From: Nostocales cyanobacterium HT-58-2
Lineage (GTDB): Bacteria > Cyanobacteriota > Cyanobacteriia > Cyanobacteriales > Nostocaceae
DNA: 64,000 nucleotides
NCBI GenBank assembly: GCA_002163975.1
Contig: CP019636.1
Coordinates: 1,551,001-1,615,000 of the forward strand
Reading direction: 5' to 3'
Below the pieces are notes generated by a model. That model had not been told where the DNA came from. It saw only the letters and a program-made list of their open reading frames with translations, and made no database searches. Made by a program: the position numbers and the translations under genes. Positions 45,031-52,897 of the stretch are shown piece by piece; position 1 is the first letter of the stretch, and each line of letters starts with the position of its first letter.

Positions 45031-46398
45031 CTATTTCTTTTTCTCTTCGTCTCCCAACATTCGCAGTAATTTCCTCGCAACTAAAACACCAACGACTCCT
45101 GCACCAACTAATTCCACTGCCTGTACCACTTTTTTACCTACATCATGAGGGTCGAGGTGATGGTGAAAAATCTCTTCATCCAGCCATTCAGTTGTGGCTT
45201 TGAAATCATGAATTGGGGTTGGCAAAAGCGTTAAATAAGTCCCTTGACGGATTAAGTGCGCGGGTTCACCTGCAACTTCAAAAATATTAAATAAGTTAGC
45301 AGCAGCATCATTTATCCCCAATTTCAAGAGGGTTCCCCGGATGTTAACGTTCTTCTGTTTGGGTTCTTCTCCTAGAGCGATCGCTTTCAAATTACTAGCA
45401 ATGTTAGCTCCTTGTTGATAAGCAACTTGGGCTGTAGGTGGTAGCGAATTATCCTGAACTGCTGCACAATCACCGCCTGCAAACACTTCTGGAAAGTCGA
45501 GCAATTGCATAGTAGGAGTCACTATGGGACGACCATGATGATCCCGATGTTCTTTAGAAATTGGTAAGTCTTGAATCAGCGGATGGGTAGAAGTGCCAGC
45601 AGTCCAGATTGTGGTGTATGTTGGTAGTGTCTTAACTTCATTATTGCTTTTATATTCAATTGTGTTGGGGTGAACAGCAGTCGCTTCTGCTTCCGTAAGA
45701 ATTTCAATTGGTACAGTGCGTTTTTGTAATTCTTTCTCGGCAATTGAGCGCAGCTGATCGTTAATATCACCATGGAGGATTTGTTGACCATGATTGAGTA
45801 GAATAACGCGGATTTCAGCAGAATTACCCCCTAAAGCACTATACCAATGCGGCAGAAAGTCTGCTAAAGTGGCAGCCATTTCTACACCACTTGGACCACC
45901 ACCAACTACGACTACTGTTAATAGTTTTCGACGTTGTTCTATATCTTCGGTTTGGGCTGCTTTTTGTAAACAGTCGCGCAAATGTCGGTCCAGAGCGATC
46001 GCATCTGCTTGTGTCCAGAAAGGAAAGGCATTTTCTTTCGCTCCCTCAACCTGATGATAACCAGTAACGCTACCCAAAGCTAATACTAAGTTACTGTAAT
46101 TGTAGGAGTTGCCCGAAGCTAATTTGACCGCATTTTGATGTAAGTCTATCGACTGTACTGTATCTTGCACAAAGATGACACCACTTCCTTGAAGTAATTT
46201 TGTAAACCTCGGTACTACTTGAAGGGTATCCATCTCGCCATCAAAATACTCATAAAGTAATGGCTTAAAGCAAAAGCGCTCATTTTTATCAATCAAGATT
46301 ACAGAGCGAGGATAGTGTTCATGAGCTAGGTACAAGGCTGTAAATAGTCCGGTAAAGCCACCACCAATAATGACAGTTTGATAAACTAGGCTGTTCAT
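45031..46398 (-). CDS. Type II NADH dehydrogenase (NDH-2)-like
   Basis: A 455-residue NAD(P)H:quinone oxidoreductase of the single-subunit, non-proton-pumping type. FAD motif TVIIGGGFTGLFTALYLA (residues 8-25), second dinucleotide motif VVVVGGGPSGVEMAATLADF (about 163-182), the quinone-side block TPTMQLLDFPEVFAGGDCAAV and AQVAYQQGANIASNL. The C-terminus has a hydrophobic stretch (AVELVGAGVVGVLVARKLL) that could anchor it to the membrane. It is downstream of the cox genes on the same strand (156-base gap), which suggests it feeds quinol to that oxidase. Confidence 0.88.
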   Translation of the reverse strand: MNSLVYQTVIIGGGFTGLFTALYLAHEHYPRSVILIDKNERFCFKPLLYEYFDGEMDTLQVVPRFTKLLQGSGVIFVQDTVQSIDLHQNAVKLASGNSYNYSNLVLALGSVTGYHQVEGAKENAFPFWTQADAIALDRHLRDCLQKAAQTEDIEQRRKLLTVVVVGGGPSGVEMAATLADFLPHWYSALGGNSAEIRVILLNHGQQILHGDINDQLRSIAEKELQKRTVPIEILTEAEATAVHPNTIEYKSNNEVKTLPTYTTIWTAGTSTHPLIQDLPISKEHRDHHGRPIVTPTMQLLDFPEVFAGGDCAAVQDNSLPPTAQVAYQQGANIASNLKAIALGEEPKQKNVNIRGTLLKLGINDAAANLFNIFEVAGEPAHLIRQGTYLTLLPTPIHDFKATTEWLDEEIFHHHLDPHDVGKKVVQAVELVGAGVVGVLVARKLLRMLGDEEKKK

Positions 46399-46554
46399 AA
46401 AAATTCTCTAAGTGCTCAAGGTTTACGCATTTCAATTCATATTTGTTTTTCTCACGTATCAGGCAAGTGAGGCGCAAATAAAGAGTCCAAAATAAGGAAT
46501 TTTGCAAGAATTCTGTTAGTCACTTTTATTTACAAAAAAACAAAAAAGAATTTA

Positions 46555-46800
46555 TTATACAAGTAAAAACAAAGCAATCAAAAAGGTGCTGAGAACAAGA
46601 GCTAACACAATAGCATATTCAACTCTACGGCTAAAAAATCCCACAGCAGCAATGACGACAATTGCCAACCCGATAATGCCAGCGTACTGTTCTTTTTGTA
46701 AACCACGTGCAATGAGTGGATCTTGACCTGGTAGTGGACTTTCTTGAATAGTTTTTGGAGAGAGTTCTGATGCTGGAATTGCTTGGATAAATAAATTCAT
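46555..46800 (-). CDS. Small two-helix membrane protein of the oxidase cluster
   Basis: An 81-residue protein with a polar first half containing SELSPKTIQESPLPGQDPLI and two hydrophobic helices (YAGIIGLAIVVIAAVGFFS and YAIVLALVLSTFLIALFLLV). The ATG at 46798-46800 is preceded by CAGGAGTC, a strong ribosome-binding site; a longer reading of the frame would overlap coxC and is not needed. It begins 38 bases after the coxC stop. Position and form suggest an accessory subunit of the oxidase, comparable to the small subunit IV of other heme-copper oxidases. No known family recognised. Confidence 0.75.
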   Translation of the reverse strand: MNLFIQAIPASELSPKTIQESPLPGQDPLIARGLQKEQYAGIIGLAIVVIAAVGFFSRRVEYAIVLALVLSTFLIALFLLV

Positions 46801-46838
46801 AAGATGACTCCTGAAAATACTTTTATCTCTGAATATTT

Positions 46839-47507
46839 TTATGCTTGCCATAGGTAGAGAATCGAGAAGAGGATGACCCAAACTCCATCAACAAAGTGCC
46901 AAAACAAAGTGGTAGCACTCACACCAAAGTGACCTTTGTTATAGTTACCTTGAATAAAGGAACGGACAAGCATAGTTATCTGTAGAAGCACACCAGTAAG
47001 AACGTGCAGACCGTGGAAACCTGTTAATACGTAAAATGTTGAACCAACGAGTCCTGTAGTTAACCCAAAATCAAGCTTGCTCCACTCAATTCCTTGACCA
47101 ATCAAGAAATAGGTTCCCATCGCGATCGTCATTAGCCAAAGCCAGCGAAATTTATTTAGCCTACGATGCCTGAGGGCATTTTCTGCTGGTTGGATAACAA
47201 AGCTGCTGGAGAGTAACACCACTGTGTTAATAATCACAAAGGTAGACAATTCCGGACCTGAAACACCAGGTGGTAGCCAATTTCTTAAGTGTGTTAATCG
47301 CAGGGCAACGTATGTGAAGATAAAACTCAAAAAAACTATGCTTTCTGACAACAGGAACACGGTAAACCCGAACATTCCTTTGCCATGATGGTCTTCAGCA
47401 CTTCCACCACCACTTGGTAAAAACCGCTTCAGCCAATTTGGCAGGTATCGTCGCCACCGCTCAAAACGGATAGGACTTTCATCTATGTGGATGACACGAC
47501 GGTTCAT
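46839..47507 (-). CDS. coxC: Heme-copper oxidase subunit III
   Basis: A 222-residue subunit III with five predicted helices, including FGFTVFLLSESIVFLSFIFTYVALR (with the conserved Glu), VGSTFYVLTGFHGLHVLTGV, and the C-terminal FWHFVDGVWVILFSILYLW with the His-x-x-Asp motif. The start is ATG at 47505-47507; a longer frame to 47591 reads through heptamer repeats and would add VSVPRSLFPVPCS-like repeat-encoded residues. Subunit III is part of the aa3/bo3-type complex. It follows coxA, 124 bases downstream. Confidence 0.92.
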   Translation of the reverse strand: MNRRVIHIDESPIRFERWRRYLPNWLKRFLPSGGGSAEDHHGKGMFGFTVFLLSESIVFLSFIFTYVALRLTHLRNWLPPGVSGPELSTFVIINTVVLLSSSFVIQPAENALRHRRLNKFRWLWLMTIAMGTYFLIGQGIEWSKLDFGLTTGLVGSTFYVLTGFHGLHVLTGVLLQITMLVRSFIQGNYNKGHFGVSATTLFWHFVDGVWVILFSILYLWQA

Positions 47508-47511
47508 AATT

Positions 47512-47553
47512 AACAGGGAACAGGGAACAGGGAACAGGGAACGGGGAACAGAG
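47512..47553. repeat. Heptamer tandem repeat (AACAGGG type)
   Basis: AACAGGG four times, then AACGGGG and AACAGAG: six consecutive 7-base units between coxA and coxC, directly upstream of the coxC start codon. No other ribosome-binding site is visible there, so the repeats (CCCTGTT on the coding strand) occupy the leader. Confidence 0.8.
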
Positions 47554-47631
47554 ACTGGCTGCGGAAAGGGATTTAAACTCCCAATCAACATATGCGGCGT
47601 CTGATAATCCTTAATGCTTAGTTTTCAGTTC

Positions 47632-49317
47632 TTAGGGTGTTGACTCAGTATCATCAGAAGGTTCCACTACAGAGTATTTTGGATCGCCATAGTCGTAGGG
47701 GGGTCTTTTCACAACTGGAATCTGCTTAAAATTATCTGGTGGAGGAGGTGAGGTCGTTGTCCATTCCAGCCCAGTGGCGTGCCAGGGATTATCCGCTGCC
47801 CTCTGTCCGTAGAGCCAGGAACCTACCATATTGGCAATAAAGGGCAGTGTGGATACTCCCAGCAAAAATGCTCCTAGGCTAGCAATGACGTTCCATCCCT
47901 GATAGCGTGGATCGTAAGAGGAAATTCGACGTATCATTCCCTGTAAACCGAGTGGATGCATAGGGAAAAAGGTGAGATTAGCCCCGATAAAGGTCAACCA
48001 AAAATGCAGCTTACCCCAACCTTCGGCATACATCCGTCCAGTTATTTTGGGGAACCAGAAGTAAATGGCGGCAAAGATTGCCATTGTGATGGTGTTGAAG
48101 ACAATGTAGTGAAAGTGACCCACTACAAAGTAAGTGTTGTTGACATGAATATCAAACGGTACTGCTGCAAGCATGACACCCGTGACACCACCAAAAAGAA
48201 ACATAGCTACACCTCCCATTGCAAATAGCATGGGTGTTTCTAAGTGCAACTTGCTCTTCCAAATTGTGGCAGTCCAGCCAAATGCCTTGACACCAGTGGG
48301 CACAGCAACCAACATTGAGCTAACCATGAACAACATCCGCATCCAGCCAGGGGTAGCACTGGCGAACATATGATGTACCCAAACGAAGATGCTGACCACA
48401 GCAATACCCAAAGAGGCGATCGCTAACGACCGATAGCCAAATAAGGGATTACGGGAAAAGGCAGGCAAAACCTCCGCAAAAATACCGAAGGCTGGTAGCG
48501 CCATGATGTAAACTGCTGGGTGGGAATAGAACCAGAATAGGTGCTGGTAGATAATGGGATCACCATCAGCCAAAGGCTTAAAAAAAGTTGTCCCTAAAGC
48601 GAGGTCAAACAATAGCAGTATCAATGCACCCGTCAAGGAAGGCAAATTGATCAGCTGCAACAACTGAGCACTAAGAACTGACCAGACAAACACGGGCATA
48701 CGGAAAAACGTCATGCCTGGTGCGCGCATCCAAAAGATAGTAGTCACAAAATTGACAGCCCCCATGATTGAAGAGATGCCGATGAGTACTAAACTCACAA
48801 TCCAAAAAAATTCACCGTTAATTGGTTGACCTGGGGGAAATTGCAAACTAACTGGTGGATAAGACCACCAACCAGCCTTTGAAGGACCGTTGGGTAGCAA
48901 GAAGCTAGACAACAGAAAAATACCCGCTGGTGGAATCATCCAAAAAGAGATGGCGTTGAGTAGGGGAAACGCCATATCTCGCGCTCCTAGCATTAGCGGT
49001 ACCAGGTAGTTAGAAATACCTGCATTGAACGGGATAATCCACAGGAAAATCATGATTGTCCCGTGCATGGTAAACAAGCTGTTATACAGGGGGCGGTCAA
49101 CCACATTTAATTCGGGGGTGAGCAGTTCAGCACGGATGAGCATCGCCAATAGTCCACCAATTAGGAAGAAAATGAAGGTCGTGACCATGTACTGAACGCC
49201 GATGACCTTATGGTCAGTACTCAAGCTGAAGTAACGCCGCCAGTTTTGCTCAGACTTGTTTTGGGATTTTTCCGAGTCTCCATCCCCAGTCATACTTTCA
49301 AGTGAATCATGTGTCAT
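47632..49317 (-). CDS. coxA: Heme-copper oxidase subunit I (A2-type)
   Basis: A 561-residue catalytic subunit with 12 predicted helices, the binuclear heme-CuB site for oxygen reduction. The heme and copper ligands are present: low-spin heme His in FTMHGTIMIF, CuB His and crosslinked Tyr in YSHPAVYIMALPAFG, CuB His pair in WVHHMFASATP, and heme His pair in VVGHFHYIVF. The motif YSHPxVY replaces GHPEVY, which marks the A2 subtype of the heme-copper superfamily. By-eye alignment does not show the E. coli bo3 quinone-site residues. Its start overlaps the coxB end by 11 bases. Confidence 0.95.
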   Translation of the reverse strand: MTHDSLESMTGDGDSEKSQNKSEQNWRRYFSLSTDHKVIGVQYMVTTFIFFLIGGLLAMLIRAELLTPELNVVDRPLYNSLFTMHGTIMIFLWIIPFNAGISNYLVPLMLGARDMAFPLLNAISFWMIPPAGIFLLSSFLLPNGPSKAGWWSYPPVSLQFPPGQPINGEFFWIVSLVLIGISSIMGAVNFVTTIFWMRAPGMTFFRMPVFVWSVLSAQLLQLINLPSLTGALILLLFDLALGTTFFKPLADGDPIIYQHLFWFYSHPAVYIMALPAFGIFAEVLPAFSRNPLFGYRSLAIASLGIAVVSIFVWVHHMFASATPGWMRMLFMVSSMLVAVPTGVKAFGWTATIWKSKLHLETPMLFAMGGVAMFLFGGVTGVMLAAVPFDIHVNNTYFVVGHFHYIVFNTITMAIFAAIYFWFPKITGRMYAEGWGKLHFWLTFIGANLTFFPMHPLGLQGMIRRISSYDPRYQGWNVIASLGAFLLGVSTLPFIANMVGSWLYGQRAADNPWHATGLEWTTTSPPPPDNFKQIPVVKRPPYDYGDPKYSVVEPSDDTESTP

Positions 49318-50233
49318 GACTTACCTTCCTTTCAATTGCAACGGGAGACTCTGAGGGGGCGGGCGCGACAGTGTACCAGCTTGTTTTAAATAATGTCTTT
49401 GCTGGTTGGGTATACTCAGTAACTGCTTGATTTTTTGCGGTCATTGGTTCATCAGCTGCTTGGGCGAGCCACTGATTATATTTATCAAAAGGTTCAACGT
49501 ATACATTCGTATCCATCAAGGAAAAGTAGGTACCGCTGAATTGAGAATCTTTCAGCTTGTATTTGCCCACACGAGTGGGTGTGACTACTAGGTCAATGTT
49601 GCGTCCAGGAACAATATCTTGCTTTAAGCGAAACTCAGGAACGTAAAAACCGTGGATAACTTCCTGAGCATGCATATTTAGACGGGTGCGAAGATTAACC
49701 GGGAGGTGTAATTCATGACTGGTAACATTATTTGGATAGCGAAAAGACCAATCCCACTGCTTAACGAAAACATCAATAGTTTCCGCAGCTGGTTTGGGGA
49801 CATCGCTGACATCTGCGGCGTAGGCTCTTTCAGATTCTAAAGGTGCATGCAAATGCACGATTTGCCCCAAACCCAGAATATTTAATTGCTGATAAATATT
49901 GAAGCCTTGAAAAGCAATCCACAAGACCAGCACAGTTGGAGTTGCCGTCCACAAAATTTCTAGCCTGACATCACCCCTAGATGGGTGTCCCTCGCTGTAG
50001 TCATTTGTGGGTGCTCGAAAGAAAAGTACTGAGTACACCATCATGCCTACAAGACCAAGAATGATGAATGCACCAATTGAGACTAGAAAGCTAAATAAAT
50101 GATCTACTTTTTGCGCTTCTGCTGTAGCCTCAGCAGGCATCCAAGAATAAGCCTGCTGTCCAATCCAATGGCTAACAACAAGCAGCACCGCAATATAACC
50201 AGCTATTAGTAAATATTCTAAAAATCTAACCAT
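49307..50233 (-). CDS. coxB: Oxidase subunit II without CuA site (ARTO/Cox3-like)
   Basis: A 308-residue subunit II with two N-terminal transmembrane helices (YLLIAGYIAVLLVVSHWIG; FSFLVSIGAFIILGLVGMMVYSV) and a periplasmic cupredoxin domain (QWDWSFRYPN, VIHGFYVPEFRLKQDIVPG). Where cytochrome c oxidases have the CuA motif CxxxCGxxHxxM, this protein has DSQFSGTYFSLM: both Cys and the His are replaced and only Gly and Met remain. It therefore cannot bind CuA, and cytochrome c is not the expected donor. This agrees with the cyanobacterial alternative oxidase (ARTO, Cox3). The ATG is at 50231-50233; the stop lies inside coxA. Confidence 0.93.
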   Translation of the reverse strand: MVRFLEYLLIAGYIAVLLVVSHWIGQQAYSWMPAEATAEAQKVDHLFSFLVSIGAFIILGLVGMMVYSVLFFRAPTNDYSEGHPSRGDVRLEILWTATPTVLVLWIAFQGFNIYQQLNILGLGQIVHLHAPLESERAYAADVSDVPKPAAETIDVFVKQWDWSFRYPNNVTSHELHLPVNLRTRLNMHAQEVIHGFYVPEFRLKQDIVPGRNIDLVVTPTRVGKYKLKDSQFSGTYFSLMDTNVYVEPFDKYNQWLAQAADEPMTAKNQAVTEYTQPAKTLFKTSWYTVAPAPSESPVAIERKVSHDT

Positions 50234-50259
50234 AAATACTTAAAGTGCTTTTCGTTGGA

Positions 50260-50865
50260 TTATTTCAGTAGCAAATTTGGATTTGTACCATCATGGAGTA
50301 ACTGAGCAGCAGTCACGTGAATGCCAAACTCCTCTCCCAGTTGCGCCCCTAAAGTTCCATGGAGATATAAAATACCCAACATGACAATGCCTATTAACAA
50401 GTAACTCCACTGCACCTGCCTGGAAGCGTCCTTGCGCCAGTGGTAGCGTTGCAAACCTCTCCACACGGTCATGGCAACAATAACCCCCAACAGCAAAATA
50501 CCACCTAAACCATGCAAAAGCATCGTCCAACTAGCATTCAATCCCCAATCGCTCTTTTTATCAACTAATGGGTTTGCCAGCAGCAACTCGAAAAATCCCG
50601 CTGCAACAGTGAAAAATGTGACAATAGCTGCTCCTACTAGGTTGTACCAGCCAACGTCGAAGAAACTAGAACGGATGGTAGTAAGACCCAAAAATTTGAA
50701 AATTGGTCGTTCTATAGGAAAAAGCGCTCCTGCTATATCAAAGAATATGGCAATGATGAACAAACCCAATGTCAGATGTACCAGTTGCGGATGGATTGGA
50801 ATTTCGTAGGGCAGTCCGTTAGCATCCAGCCTTAACCCTAATTGATTCATCAGTTGCAAGTTCAT
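50260..50865 (-). CDS. DUF2231 membrane protein, second copy
   Basis: A 201-residue four-helix membrane protein of the DUF2231 type. His residues are placed at membrane borders: IPIHPQLVHLTLGLF near the N-terminus, WTMLLHGLGGILLLG in helix 3 and YLHGTLGAQLGEEFGIHVT near the C-terminus, a pattern suited to heme b or quinone sites. The start is ATG at 50863-50865, sharing one base with the upstream stop (TGATG); a GTG three bases earlier is an alternative. It stands 26 bases before coxB, as part of the oxidase operon. Confidence 0.85.
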   Translation of the reverse strand: MNLQLMNQLGLRLDANGLPYEIPIHPQLVHLTLGLFIIAIFFDIAGALFPIERPIFKFLGLTTIRSSFFDVGWYNLVGAAIVTFFTVAAGFFELLLANPLVDKKSDWGLNASWTMLLHGLGGILLLGVIVAMTVWRGLQRYHWRKDASRQVQWSYLLIGIVMLGILYLHGTLGAQLGEEFGIHVTAAQLLHDGTNPNLLLK

Positions 50866-51356
50866 CACGAAACCCCCTGCTTCATTGCTTCAACAACAGG
50901 TTCCACGTGTAACCCATATACCCAAAACAGCTTGCTTCCTAAATACACTTGTAAGAATATCAGACAAATTAAAAACGTTGCGACACCGAGGTAAGTAGGA
51001 GGAAGTTTTAGGGGGTTGCGATTGCGAATCACGAAACGCCAAGCTGTAATAGCGGCAACAATCGCCCCAAGTGACCAACCCATAAGTGTGTGAAAATTGA
51101 GTGTTGACTGGACTGCTGGATACACTTGCGCCAGCCCTGCTTCAAACTGCCCAAAAAATATGGCTACAAAAATTGCGATCGCTGCAACAAACAGATTCCA
51201 GAAACCGACCTCAAATAAACGCACATTGCGGGTAAAATAACCCACTACATCGCAAAAGAAAGAAAAAAACACCATTGCAATCACGAAATGAACGATGATG
51301 GGATGTAGAGGGTCAGGGTACGGTAGATTCTGGTTATTGAGAGGTAGAGCAGGCAT
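50865..51356 (-). CDS. DUF2231 membrane protein, first copy
   Basis: A 163-residue protein with four hydrophobic helices and the DUF2231 start PLHPIIVHFVIAMVFFSFF. Further His residues are in LNFHTLMGWSLGAIVAAI and LFWVYGLHVEPV. It is a shorter paralogue of the next gene. The ATG at 51354-51356 has a perfect AAGGAG ribosome-binding site. It is the first gene of the minus-strand oxidase operon, so the promoter should lie in 51357-52062. Function unknown; membrane His suggest a cofactor. Confidence 0.85.
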   Translation of the reverse strand: MPALPLNNQNLPYPDPLHPIIVHFVIAMVFFSFFCDVVGYFTRNVRLFEVGFWNLFVAAIAIFVAIFFGQFEAGLAQVYPAVQSTLNFHTLMGWSLGAIVAAITAWRFVIRNRNPLKLPPTYLGVATFLICLIFLQVYLGSKLFWVYGLHVEPVVEAMKQGVS

Positions 51357-52062
51357 CGCTTTCTCCTTGAAGTCTCCGGATGCTGTAATGGCTTTTTTTG
51401 TAAAAATAAAATTGATTATTGAGTTTTATTCATATATCTGCTTTGAAAATAGCTCTCCAAGAAAACAATATTTTTAGAAAATATTCCCTCATGATTAGGA
51501 CAAAACAACACTATCGTAAGGGTGATTCAGAACAAAAATAAATTATTTATTTTTGTTCTCTAATTACCTAAATCTATGTATTGTTTATAACAAGAAAAAA
51601 TAGATAGAAAAATTATCTTAAAATCTATTTTCTGTTTGGGAAAGAAGTACTGCTGACTTCATGCTTTCAAGATTTCACACAATAATGAAAATTAGATGAA
51701 ATTTTTCTAGCCTTTTGGATAGAAGTGTTTATTCCTCCAATAGTTGGAGGCGATCGCTACTGCAAACCTTTAAAGTGAGACCAGAATCAGACAAGTAACT
51801 AAAAAATAAGTGTATCCTTTAAAACTTCTGACATAACTTGGGCAGTCAGATTGGTTGACTGGCATAGCAAAGGCAAGCAATTTTATGAAGACTGTTGATT
51901 TATATAGGATTTTGTTGTGAATCCAGCTAGACACTCCAGAACAATAGGATTTTTGATGAGTAACTCATTCATGTAAGTATTCATTACTGAATAATTAACA
52001 AAATGAAACAAGTTTTCCTTCCTCCTGCCGTCTAGTACTAGCCAAAATTCTGAGGAACTCTT
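51357..52062. other. Divergent promoter region of the oxidase operon and SDR gene
   Basis: 706 AT-rich bases without a gene. A perfect hairpin CCTCCAA-TAG-TTGGAGG is at 51734-51750. A search by eye for NtcA sites (GTA-N8-TAC) found only GTATTGTTTATAAC at 51578-51591, which misses one base of the right half. A HIP1 octamer lies at 51751. Promoter boxes could not be assigned. Confidence 0.55.
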
Positions 52063-52875
52063 ATGAGCTATTCTCCTTACTTGCTTAAAGGTCAAAAAGC
52101 ACTTGTGACAGGAGCTAGTTCTGGCATAGGTGAGGCTATGGCTCGCTATCTAGCTTTATCAGGCGCAGCAGTAGCTATCAACTATCATTCTGAAGCTGAG
52201 TCAGCCCAAGAAATTGTTGATGACATTAAAGCTAATAATGGTGAAGCTTTTGCGATTCAAGCTGATGTCAGCAAAGAAGACCAAGTAAATGCGATGTTTA
52301 GTCAGGTACTCAACCAATTCGGTACTATTGACATTCTGGTAAACAATGCAGGTATTCAAAAAGACTCAGCTTTTGTAGATATGAGCCTCGACCATTGGAA
52401 TGCAGTTATTGGGGTGAATCTAACAGGACAATTCTTGTGTGCGCGGGAAGCTGCAAAGGAATTCTTGCGTCGAGGTGTGCAACCTCATATCTCTTGTGCC
52501 GCAGGTAAGATTATTTGTATTAGTTCAGTACATGAGGTCATTCCTTGGGCAAGTCATGTTAATTATGCTGCCAGTAAGGGCGGTATTCATATGATGATGC
52601 GAAGTATTGCCCAAGAACTTGCCCCCCATAAAATCCGTGTGAATAGTATTGCCCCTGGTGCCATCAAAACTCCAATCAATAAATCAGCTTGGGACACCCC
52701 ACAAGCCGAGGCAAAGTTACTACAATTGATTCCTGCAAAACGAGTGGGTGAAGTAGAAGACATTGCCAAAGCAGCGGTTTGGCTTGCTTCTGATGACTCT
52801 GATTATGTCAACGGTGCAACACTGTTTGTAGATGGTGGTATGACTTTGTATCCCGGTTTTACGGAGAATGGCTGA
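52063..52875 (+). CDS. SDR-family (glucose 1-dehydrogenase-like)
   Basis: A 270-residue classical short-chain dehydrogenase. Cofactor motif VTGASSGIGEAMARYLA (TGxxxGxG, residues 16-32), NNAGIQ (about 91-96), catalytic Ser in ICISSVHE and Tyr-x-x-x-Lys in NYAASKGGI, and the end VNGATLFVDGGMTLYPG. The overall form matches glucose 1-dehydrogenase/3-oxoacyl reductase types; the terminal DGGMTLYPGF is typical of the glucose dehydrogenase branch. GAGGAACTCTT precedes the ATG. The glycogen-debranching gene follows 22 bases later, so both probably act on sugar. Confidence 0.9.
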   Translation: MSYSPYLLKGQKALVTGASSGIGEAMARYLALSGAAVAINYHSEAESAQEIVDDIKANNGEAFAIQADVSKEDQVNAMFSQVLNQFGTIDILVNNAGIQKDSAFVDMSLDHWNAVIGVNLTGQFLCAREAAKEFLRRGVQPHISCAAGKIICISSVHEVIPWASHVNYAASKGGIHMMMRSIAQELAPHKIRVNSIAPGAIKTPINKSAWDTPQAEAKLLQLIPAKRVGEVEDIAKAAVWLASDDSDYVNGATLFVDGGMTLYPGFTENG

Positions 52876-52897
52876 AACTTAATACCTACAAAAAGTT

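Noticed and set aside
47508..47591. N-terminal extension of coxC
   Set aside because: Encoded by AACAGGG heptamer repeats; the conserved subunit III sequence begins after the ATG at 47507.
51578..51591. NtcA-binding site upstream of the oxidase operon (GTATTGTTTATAAC)
   Set aside because: The right half is AAC instead of TAC and no -10 box could be placed with confidence; too weak to call.
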